From NCBI RefSeq assembly GCF_002205675.1, contig NZ_NISK01000006.1, positions 1 to 64,000 on the forward strand: a stretch of 64,000 nt of DNA. The letters run 5' to 3'. The notes under the pieces are model-generated. The model was not told where the DNA came from. It did not search any database and was given only the letters and a program-made list of their open reading frames with translations. Below, in pieces: positions 55,265 to 62,402 of the stretch. This stretch comes from Sphingopyxis bauzanensis (GTDB lineage Bacteria; Pseudomonadota; Alphaproteobacteria; Sphingomonadales; Sphingomonadaceae). The translations under genes and the position numbers were made by a program. How positions within the stretch are numbered: the first letter of the stretch is position 1; the number at the start of each line of letters is the position of its first letter.

Positions 55265-56710
55265 ATGAAGAATATAGACCACTGGATAGGCGGAGCCCGG
55301 GTAGCGCCAGGCAGTGGCGCCTATTTCGACGACCTCAATCCAGTCGATGACAGTGTCTACGCAAGGGCCGCTGCAGGCACAGCCGATGATGTCAACCGCG
55401 CGGTTGAGGCTGGCGTGGCAGCATTCTGCATGCACCGCAACCTACCTGCCGCAGTTCGTGAGGGCTGGATGTTCAAGGCGGCGGAGATCATGGAACGCGA
55501 CGTCGCCAAGTTCCAGGAAGTGCTGATCGATGAGGTCGGCTCGCCGGTTGCCAAAGCAGGCTTCGAGACCCGGTTCGCGATCGGGTTCCTGCGTGCTGCC
55601 GCCGGGGTTCCGCGCCGGGTCCGCGGCGAAACCATTCCTTCGGACACACCGGGCCGCTTCAGCATGAGCCTGCGCCAGCCGGTGGGTGTCGTTGCCGGCA
55701 TAACGCCGTTCAATGTTCCGCTGATCAAAGGGATCAAGCAGTCCGCCATGGCGCTTGCAACCGGCAACGCCTTCGTTCTGCTCCCCTCCGAAGCCGCACC
55801 GCGCCTAGCTGACTTGCTCGCAGATCTGTGGCGTGAGGCGGGCGTTCCTGATGGCCTGTTCAACATCGTCTACGGCAATGGTGCCGAAATCGGCGATGCG
55901 CTCACCGGTCATGCCAATGTCGCTGCGATTACTTTCACTGGCTCCTCGCGCGTCGGCAAGCACATTGCCGGGATCGCAGCCAGGAACCTCAAGAAATATA
56001 CGCTTGAGCTTGGCGGCAAGAGCCCGCTGATCGTCTGCGCCGATGCCGACCTGGAAAAAGCGGTTGGAGCGGCACTCTTCAGCATTTTCATGTTCCAGGG
56101 CCAAGTCTGCATGGGCGCGTCGCGCATCTATGTCGAACGCTCCATTTTTGATGATTTTGCGAAGGCCTTCGCCGCCGCAGCTTCCAAAGCCAAGATGGGC
56201 GACTTGCGTGAACCCACCACCATGCTTGGCCCCATCATCTCCGAACGCCAACGCGATCGGGTGCGCAGCCACGTCGATGATGCCCGCGCAAAAGGTGCCG
56301 AAGTGCTGGCCGGTGCGGAGTGGACTGGCAACTACTGCTCCGCGACGGTGCTGCGCGGCGTTACTGCCGACATGACTGTCTACTACGAAGAAACCTTCGG
56401 GCCGGTCACCTCGCTCTATCCGTTCGACACGCTCGAAGAGGCGATCGAACTGGCGAACGATACCGAGTACGGCCTATCCGCCTCGATCTTCACCCGTGAT
56501 CTCGACAAGGCCTTGCGCTTTGCTCACGAGGCCGAAAGCGGGATGGTCCATATCAACGCCCCGACCCTCCATGACGAGCCGCACGTACCGTTCGGGGGGA
56601 CCAAGGCTTCCGGCTTCGGACGCGAGGGCACCGAAGCCGACCTCGAGATCATGACCGAGTGGAAATGGGTTACGATCCAGTCCGCCACGGCCAATCCCAG
56701 TGGTCACTAA
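55265..56710 (+). CDS. Aromatic aldehyde dehydrogenase (vanillin/4-hydroxybenzaldehyde/salicylaldehyde type)
   Basis: A 481-residue ALDH. Catalytic C282 in FQGQVCMGASRIYVE, base E248 in LELGGKSPL, Asn in TPFNVPL. The C-terminal HINAPTLHDEPHVPFGGTKA and SGFGREG is typical of vanillin and salicylaldehyde dehydrogenases. Placed between a VAO/PCMH flavoprotein and a UbiD decarboxylase, it probably oxidises the hydroxybenzaldehyde made by the flavoprotein to the hydroxybenzoate that UbiD decarboxylates. A secondary role as the NahF step is possible. Confidence 0.9.
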   Translation: MKNIDHWIGGARVAPGSGAYFDDLNPVDDSVYARAAAGTADDVNRAVEAGVAAFCMHRNLPAAVREGWMFKAAEIMERDVAKFQEVLIDEVGSPVAKAGFETRFAIGFLRAAAGVPRRVRGETIPSDTPGRFSMSLRQPVGVVAGITPFNVPLIKGIKQSAMALATGNAFVLLPSEAAPRLADLLADLWREAGVPDGLFNIVYGNGAEIGDALTGHANVAAITFTGSSRVGKHIAGIAARNLKKYTLELGGKSPLIVCADADLEKAVGAALFSIFMFQGQVCMGASRIYVERSIFDDFAKAFAAAASKAKMGDLREPTTMLGPIISERQRDRVRSHVDDARAKGAEVLAGAEWTGNYCSATVLRGVTADMTVYYEETFGPVTSLYPFDTLEEAIELANDTEYGLSASIFTRDLDKALRFAHEAESGMVHINAPTLHDEPHVPFGGTKASGFGREGTEADLEIMTEWKWVTIQSATANPSGH

Positions 56711-56734
56711 TCCCGCTCGCGTTAGGAACCGAAT

Positions 56735-58189
56735 ATGAACGACTTGGCCAATAAAGCGCGCGGCATTTCCTCGTTGCGGGACTTTCTTGAACTTCTTGAA
56801 GGCGAAGGCCAGGCGATCACCTGGAGCGAACGGGTGCTGCCGGAACCCGACCTGCGCAATGTCGCGGTCGCGGCTTCGCGCGATGCCAATGGTGCGCCCG
56901 CGATCTTGTTCGACAACATCGCCGGCTATCCCGGCAAGCGTACCGTGGTCGGCGTCCACGGTTCATGGGACAATATCGCGTTGCTGCTGGGCCGGCCCAA
57001 GGGCACGACAATCCGCGAGCTGTTCTTCGAGATCGCCGGTCGCTGGGGCGATGCCGAGGCACAGATCAGTTACGTTCCCGAAGGCCAGGCTCCGGTCCAT
57101 GAGTGCCGGGTCGAAAGCGGAATCAATCTTTACGACATCCTCCCGGTTTATCGCATCAACGAATACGACGGCGGGTTCTTCATGGGCAAGGCTTCGGTCG
57201 CGTCACGCGATCCCGAAGATCCCGATAATTTCGGCAAGCAGAATGTCGGCATCTACCGGCTGCAAGTACAAGGCCCGGATAGCTTCAGCCTGATGACCAT
57301 TCCGTCGCACGACATGGGTCGGCAGATCATGGCGGCCGAACGCAACGGCCTGCCGCTGAAGATCGCGGTCATGCTCGGCAACCACCCGGGACTTGCGGTC
57401 TTCGCCGCCACGCCGATCGGTTACGAGGAATCCGAGTACGCCTACGCCTCGGCGATGATGGGCGCGCCGATCAGACTTACCAAATCTGGCAATGGTGTCG
57501 ATATTCTCGCCGACAGCGAGATCGTGATCGAAGCGGAAATGCAGCTGGGCGAGCGTGTGCTGGAAGGTCCCTTCGGCGAATTCCCCGGTTCTTACAGCGG
57601 GGTCCGCAAGGCACCGATTTTCAAGGTTACGGCGGTATCGCATCGCCGAGATCCGATCTTCGAGAATATCTACATCGGCCGTGGCTGGACCGAACACGAC
57701 ACGCTGATCGGGTTGCACACCTCCGCGCCTATATATGCCCAGTTGCGCAAGGACTTTCCCGAAGTCACGGCTGTCAACGCGCTCTACCAACACGGTTTGA
57801 CCGGGATCATCTCGGTCAAAAACCGGATGGCCGGCTTCGCCAAGACCGTTGCTCTGCGTGCGCTGAGCACGCCGCACGGCGTGATGTATCTCAAGAACCT
57901 GATCATGGTCGATGCCGATGTCGACCCCTTCGACCTCAACCAGGTGATGTGGGCGCTGTCGACGCGTACCCGCGCCGACGATATAATCGTGCTCCCAAAT
58001 ATGCCTGCCGTGCCGATCGACCCGTCTGCGGTCGTGCCAGGCAAGGGCCACCGGCTGATCATTGACGCGACAAGCTACCTGCGGCCCGATCCCATCGGCG
58101 AGGCGCATCTCGTAAGTCCACCGACCGGCCCGGACATTGATGCGTTGAGCAAGGCAATTCGGTTACTTCAGCAAGGAGTTGCAAAATGA
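56735..58189 (+). CDS. ubiD: prFMN-dependent hydroxyarylic acid decarboxylase, UbiD family (VdcC/ShdC-type)
   Basis: 484 residues. The catalytic triad of the family is visible: R175 in NVGIYRLQVQG, and E277 and E282 in LEGPFGEFPGSYSG. Metal/prFMN contacts lie in GKQNVGIYR and the nearby Glu. Together with UbiX at 52479 and VdcD immediately downstream (four-base overlap) it forms a BCD-type decarboxylase for 4-hydroxybenzoate, vanillate or similar, giving the phenol and carbon dioxide. The ubiquinone-pathway UbiD is less likely because VdcD is present. Confidence 0.92.
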   Translation: MNDLANKARGISSLRDFLELLEGEGQAITWSERVLPEPDLRNVAVAASRDANGAPAILFDNIAGYPGKRTVVGVHGSWDNIALLLGRPKGTTIRELFFEIAGRWGDAEAQISYVPEGQAPVHECRVESGINLYDILPVYRINEYDGGFFMGKASVASRDPEDPDNFGKQNVGIYRLQVQGPDSFSLMTIPSHDMGRQIMAAERNGLPLKIAVMLGNHPGLAVFAATPIGYEESEYAYASAMMGAPIRLTKSGNGVDILADSEIVIEAEMQLGERVLEGPFGEFPGSYSGVRKAPIFKVTAVSHRRDPIFENIYIGRGWTEHDTLIGLHTSAPIYAQLRKDFPEVTAVNALYQHGLTGIISVKNRMAGFAKTVALRALSTPHGVMYLKNLIMVDADVDPFDLNQVMWALSTRTRADDIIVLPNMPAVPIDPSAVVPGKGHRLIIDATSYLRPDPIGEAHLVSPPTGPDIDALSKAIRLLQQGVAK

Positions 58190-58410
58190 GCGAGAGGCTC
58201 TGTCCGCGCTGTTCAAGTACAGGCGCAATCGAAGACTATCAGGGGCGCGAGGACAACACCGTTGTCTGGACGATCTATCGCTGCGTGACTTGCTGCTTTT
58301 CATGGCGTGACAGCGAACCGGCCAGCACCATCGGGGCCGGGGTCCGCTCGGCAGACTTCGCCGTCGATGCGGGAAATCTCGATCGCTATCCCAAAATACT
58401 TCAGCAATAG
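58186..58410 (+). CDS. vdcD: Hydroxyarylic acid decarboxylase subunit D (VdcD/ShdD)
   Basis: 74 residues. Two Cys pairs, CPRC (6-9) and CVTC (33-36), with TIYRCVTCCFSWRDSEP, match the small zinc-ribbon-like D subunit of vanillate/4-hydroxybenzoate decarboxylases. It overlaps ubiD by four bases. D subunits are required for full activity in several such decarboxylases; the mechanism is not clear. Confidence 0.9.
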   Translation: MSERLCPRCSSTGAIEDYQGREDNTVVWTIYRCVTCCFSWRDSEPASTIGAGVRSADFAVDAGNLDRYPKILQQ

Positions 58411-58428
58411 GCAAATGAGGAAACAAGG

Positions 58429-59895
58429 ATGATAGATCAGGCTCGCCAGGCGGCTGCACTGACAGCAATTGAAGCAGCTCTGGGCGCCGGAGCGGTCGAC
58501 CAATCGCCCGCTGCGCTGGCCCGCTACGCCACACCCCTCGCCATTCCGGTCGGTGTTGTCCTGCCCGCAAATGAAGCGCAGCTGGCAGTTGCGCTAAGTG
58601 CGGCGAAAGGCGCTGGCGGGGTATTGCAGCCTGTTTGTAATGGCGCGCATGGTCTTGAGAAAACCGGGCTGGACAAGGTTATCGTGCTCGATTTGCAGCG
58701 CATGAACCAGGTCCTCGAGGTGAACGAGGAACTGGCTTACTGCCTGGTCGAACCCGGCGTCACCTTCCGCGAGCTCGATGCTTATATCAAAAGCAAAAAT
58801 ATCAAGCTTTGGGTGGATTTCCCCGGCAAACCCGATGCGAGCGTGGCCGCCAGCTTCGTGGAACGGAGCGCGGGCTACACACCCTATTCAGATCATAGTC
58901 TGATGCAATGCGGCCTTGAGGTTATGCTCGCCGATGGCAGGCTGGTCCGCACCGGCATGGGCGCCATGCCCAAAAGCACCTGCTGGCAATTGTTCAAGTT
59001 CGGGTACGGCCCGTGGGTCGACGGACTGTTCTCACAATCCGATTTCGCCGTGCCAACCAAGGTCGGCACGTGGCTGATGCCGGAACCGCCTGCTTTCAAG
59101 ACGTTCATGGTTACCGTGGAAAACGAGGACGGGCTGGCTCCGCTGCTCGATGTGCTCGGCCCCCTCAAACTGAACATGGTTGTGGCAAATGGCGTTGCCG
59201 TAAGCAATGCGCTTCACGAAGCCGCCTTGCTCGGCAAGAAGCGCAACGACTACGGCGGCAAGGGCCCGATGGCGGCCAGCGCGGTCAAAGCGGCTGGTAA
59301 GGCGATGGGTTTGGGTTACTGGAATCTCTACGGTTCGCTCTATGGTCTGCCAGACAACGTCCCGATCCTGTGGGATCTGGTCAACGGCGCCTTCGGATCG
59401 GTCCCCGGGGCGAAAGTCATCGCAGACGGTCGTGGCGTCGATCCCCGGCTCTGGTCATGGCGAATGGGGACTATGACAGGGGCTGTGGCCAGCCCTCCGG
59501 CAGCAATCGCACAGTGGAGCGGTAACCAGGCGCTGACGGTCAACCCGGTCAGCCCGGTCGATGGTGAAGACGCGATGCGTCTCTACGAGCTTTCACGCGA
59601 TACCTGCGCAGAGCATGGTTTCGATATGGTCAGTGAAGCTGTCGCCATATGGCGTTCAGCCAACCACCGCCAGTTCCTCCCGAGCACTGGGTCGGACCAG
59701 CGCAGCGCAGCGCGCGCTCGCGCCTGCGCCGAAGCCTTGATCGAGGCACAGGCGGAGGCCGGATTCGGGCAAGTATTCACCGAACCGGGCCTGCGCGCCA
59801 CGGTCGACCAGACATTCGCTTCGGGCGGACTTTCGACACTCCACGCGAGGGTCAAAAAGGCCCTTGACCCAACTGCGCTGTTCGCGTCCGCCTGA
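58429..59895 (+). CDS. Second VAO/PCMH-like flavoprotein with a degenerate FAD loop
   Basis: 488 residues, clearly homologous to the flavoprotein at 53662: VLDLQRMNQVLEVNEELAYC, LVEPGVTF, RSAGYTPYSDHSLMQCGLEV and LADGRLVRTGMGAM align throughout. However, the glycine-rich FAD loop is replaced by GVLQPVCNGAHGLEKTG (64-80), and GGVMGNALEHG by DASVAASFVERS. FAD binding is therefore doubtful. It may be a non-catalytic partner subunit of the first flavoprotein, or an enzyme with altered flavin binding. The frame is intact, with no stops, and it precedes the cytochrome gene by 32 bases. Confidence 0.85.
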   Translation: MIDQARQAAALTAIEAALGAGAVDQSPAALARYATPLAIPVGVVLPANEAQLAVALSAAKGAGGVLQPVCNGAHGLEKTGLDKVIVLDLQRMNQVLEVNEELAYCLVEPGVTFRELDAYIKSKNIKLWVDFPGKPDASVAASFVERSAGYTPYSDHSLMQCGLEVMLADGRLVRTGMGAMPKSTCWQLFKFGYGPWVDGLFSQSDFAVPTKVGTWLMPEPPAFKTFMVTVENEDGLAPLLDVLGPLKLNMVVANGVAVSNALHEAALLGKKRNDYGGKGPMAASAVKAAGKAMGLGYWNLYGSLYGLPDNVPILWDLVNGAFGSVPGAKVIADGRGVDPRLWSWRMGTMTGAVASPPAAIAQWSGNQALTVNPVSPVDGEDAMRLYELSRDTCAEHGFDMVSEAVAIWRSANHRQFLPSTGSDQRSAARARACAEALIEAQAEAGFGQVFTEPGLRATVDQTFASGGLSTLHARVKKALDPTALFASA

Positions 59896-59927
59896 TCTGC
59901 CCTGCAATCAATCGAGTTAGAGGCATA

Positions 59928-60284
59928 ATGAAAAAACTGATCGCCCTTTCGCTGCTTGTCATATTGAGCGCCTGCGACAGCGACCAGACGGTCGAAAAAC
60001 CCGACGGCGCAGAAAATTACGCTTTGATGTGCGCGGGATGCCATGATCCCGGCCCGGGTCACCCTGGAACCATGCTGCTTGAACAAGCAGGACGACCGGT
60101 GGCATCGCTGTTCGGCAGAGACGACCTTGATCGGGAATATTTGCGCACGATCGTGCGTCAGGGGCTTATCGAAATGCCGCCATTCCGCCCAACTGAGCTG
60201 AGCGACGCAGAGATCGATGAGATTTACGCTCACATCATGAGCGCAGAACCGCCCGTGACGACACCGGCGATGCCGGTTAAATAA
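59928..60284 (+). CDS. Cytochrome c lipoprotein, probable electron acceptor of the flavoprotein
   Basis: 118 residues. Lipoprotein signal peptide MKKLIALSLLVILSAC with the lipobox Cys at 16; haem motif CAGCH (35-39); a candidate axial Met in EMPPF. It resembles the small cytochrome subunits of p-cresol methylhydroxylase (PchC) and eugenol hydroxylase, but is membrane-tethered. It would take electrons from the flavoprotein at 53662 and pass them to the respiratory chain. It is the last gene of the rightward module and overlaps the end of a convergent gene by eight bases. Confidence 0.9.
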   Translation: MKKLIALSLLVILSACDSDQTVEKPDGAENYALMCAGCHDPGPGHPGTMLLEQAGRPVASLFGRDDLDREYLRTIVRQGLIEMPPFRPTELSDAEIDEIYAHIMSAEPPVTTPAMPVK

Positions 60285-60807
60285 GGGCCTTGAGGGCCAA
60301 CCGCGTCAGCAGCGCGGCAGTATCTTCCGGAGCCGCAATTGCCGCGCGATAAGCCTCCAGGCTCAATCGCGCGGCGGATTGTGCGGACAAGTCCAGTGGT
60401 TGGCCCTGTTGCTGGCCATCATAGGCAAGACATCGGACCAGTTCGATCTGGATCTGGCGCTCCATCTGAAGTTCGCTCGCCTTCAGGCTGGTGTAAAGCT
60501 TGTCTCTCGCAGCTACCGCTTGCAGGTCCGGTGCCTGCTGAAGCCACGACTTGGCCCACCGCCGCGCACCGCGCACCGGCCAGACCATGTTTTCGTTCAA
60601 TGCAGCAACACCACCCAGCAGGTCGCCGATCTCAGATTGGCTGAGAGCCCTGCCCTCGCCTTGCGCCAGCCATAGACATAATAATAAAATGTTGACGTCG
60701 AAACCATGCTCGTCCTGCAGATCCAAGCACGGGTCAGCAACTTGCGGTCTTGCATAGACTTCCAGCGAAAATTGCCAGAATTCGTCAGCAGCGTCCTTGC
60801 TTGTCAT
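60277..60807 (-). CDS. TIGR02444-family conserved protein
   Basis: 176 residues starting MTSKDAADEFWQFSLEVYAR behind GAGGA; an ATG seven codons earlier is possible. The segment CLDLQDEHGFDVNILLLCLW is the hallmark of this conserved proteobacterial family of unknown function (also DUF2390). It is convergent with the cytochrome gene and ends inside it. It looks chromosomal or housekeeping rather than catabolic. Confidence 0.85.
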   Translation of the reverse strand: MTSKDAADEFWQFSLEVYARPQVADPCLDLQDEHGFDVNILLLCLWLAQGEGRALSQSEIGDLLGGVAALNENMVWPVRGARRWAKSWLQQAPDLQAVAARDKLYTSLKASELQMERQIQIELVRCLAYDGQQQGQPLDLSAQSAARLSLEAYRAAIAAPEDTAALLTRLALKALI

Positions 60808-60869
60808 CTTCCTCATTGCCGTGATCAACCTTCATCCTACGTTGCCCGTCCGCTGGCGGACAAGCGGAA

Positions 60870-61310
60870 TTAGAAGAAGCGATTTTCGGGCTGTGGAAGT
60901 CCGAAAAGGTGGCGCAATGTCGTACCTTCGTATTCCTTTCGGGAAATGCCCCTGCGCTGCAATTCGGGCACGACGATATCGACAAAGTCGTTCAGTCCTT
61001 CCGAAAGATAGGGGAACATGACGACGAACCCGTCTGACCCACGCTCCTCCAGCCAAATTTCCATTTCGTCGGCGATCGACGCCGGCGTGCCGACAAAGGC
61101 AAGCCCCGCATAGCTGCCGGCCTTTGCGGCGAGCTGGCGAATCGTCGGATTGTGCGCCCGGGCATCTTCGATAACCTTTTCGGGCGCAGTCTTGCTGGCG
61201 TTGGTTACGGGGATTGCCGGGAACAGGCCATCGGGATCAAAGCCCGACACGTCGAACCCAAGCATGCCACACCGCGATTGAATGCCGCTTTCGTAATGGA
61301 CCAGACGCCC
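60870..61310 (-). pseudogene. C-terminal fragment of a flavin-dependent (LLM/NtaA-type) monooxygenase
   Basis: About 145 residues. GRLVHYESGIQSRCGMLGFD, VSGFDPDGLFPA, FVGTPASIADEMEIWLEERG and FVDIVVPELQRRG are typical of the C-terminal third of long-chain LLM monooxygenases (NtaA/SnaA/DszA). A TGA lies just upstream of the fragment, and the N-terminal 300 or so residues are absent. It is a deletion remnant next to the IclR gene. Confidence 0.82.
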
Positions 61311-61360
61311 TCAACAATTTTACTTCTCACCCTGACAGTGTGATTGCTTTGGTATCGGCC

Positions 61361-62176
61361 CTAACCCTGCCAACCGATGGCCCTGCTTGCACTGCGCGCT
61401 ACATCAATTATCCGTTCGATCTTGGCCTTGCTGAAAAACGCCTTTTGTTCTGCACGAGCCAAAACACTCATTGTCGCGACCAAGCGATCTTGAGAATCCA
61501 GGACTGGCACCGACGTCGCCGATAGTCCCGGTACGACAGTTCCGTAAGTCCTGGCGAAACCCACCCGCCCAGCCTCCTCAATTTGTGCGGCAAGTTCGAG
61601 GTCATCGACGACAATACCCTCAGCACGCTCGCGTTCGACCCGTTCCCTGGTCTGTTCAGGAGGGCAATGCGCCAGAAAGAGGATCCCGGTCGACGATGTC
61701 TGCAATGGCAAGACCGATCCCGTGTGCAGAGATGTAAACAGCGGTATTCCACCATCGATCCAGCGAATGACAGTTGGGCCGTAATCGCCCCACACTGAAA
61801 GCAAGCCAGTAGTTTTCATTTCTGCCAAAAGATCTTCCAAATGCTCCGCGGCTATGCGCACGGTGTCCAGGCGTGCCATTGCCGCCAAGCCAAGACGGAC
61901 GGTGAGCCCCCCCAAATAATACCGTCCGCTCCTTTCGTCCTGTTCGGCCACCCCGGTATTCACAAAGGAAAGCAAATACCGGTGGGCTTGGCTGCGGGAC
62001 AGCCCTGAATGGTCTGCCACTTCGCGGAGAAAGGCTCCTTCACCTCCTCCGGTCTCCACTAAAGCCAGTAAAACTCGCACCCCTATTTCAACTGATTGAA
62101 TGGATTTTCTTTTATCATTGTCTTCTTTGAGCCCATTTTCAAATTTTTCACCAATTTTCTTCATATCGTGGTCCAT
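61361..62176 (-). CDS. IclR-family transcriptional regulator
   Basis: 271 residues. The winged helix-turn-helix (FLREVADHSGLSRSQAHRYL) lies near residues 45-65, followed by the IclR effector domain (GLLSVWGDYGPTVIRWIDGG, PLQTSSTGILFLAHCPPEQT). IclR proteins often control aromatic pathways, including protocatechuate and vanillate-type genes. It may act on the flavoprotein/decarboxylase module or on its own neighbourhood. The start at the ATG of MDHDMKK is preferred over an upstream TTG. Confidence 0.9.
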   Translation of the reverse strand: MDHDMKKIGEKFENGLKEDNDKRKSIQSVEIGVRVLLALVETGGGEGAFLREVADHSGLSRSQAHRYLLSFVNTGVAEQDERSGRYYLGGLTVRLGLAAMARLDTVRIAAEHLEDLLAEMKTTGLLSVWGDYGPTVIRWIDGGIPLFTSLHTGSVLPLQTSSTGILFLAHCPPEQTRERVERERAEGIVVDDLELAAQIEEAGRVGFARTYGTVVPGLSATSVPVLDSQDRLVATMSVLARAEQKAFFSKAKIERIIDVARSASRAIGWQG

Positions 62177-62402
62177 GATTTTCCAGTTTGCCAAATATGG
62201 TGATGATGAGCGAGTCGCAGACGCTTTCCCTCAAATGTAGATCGGTGTCGAGCAAAATTCGGTGCACGGGTTCGTCTGAAAAGATGATCAGCGAAGCGTA
62301 GTGGATTCATCTGCTTGCACAAACTCCTTGAGCCGGATTGTCGCGCGGAGGTCTTCGGTGCGTATGGTCGATAGTGACTTTCGAGACTGGTCTAGCTGAG
62401 GA

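Noticed and set aside
56735-58189. UbiD as the ubiquinone-biosynthesis enzyme
   Set aside because: The VdcD subunit gene overlaps it and ubiX is in the same operon with side-chain oxidation genes, pointing to catabolic decarboxylation.
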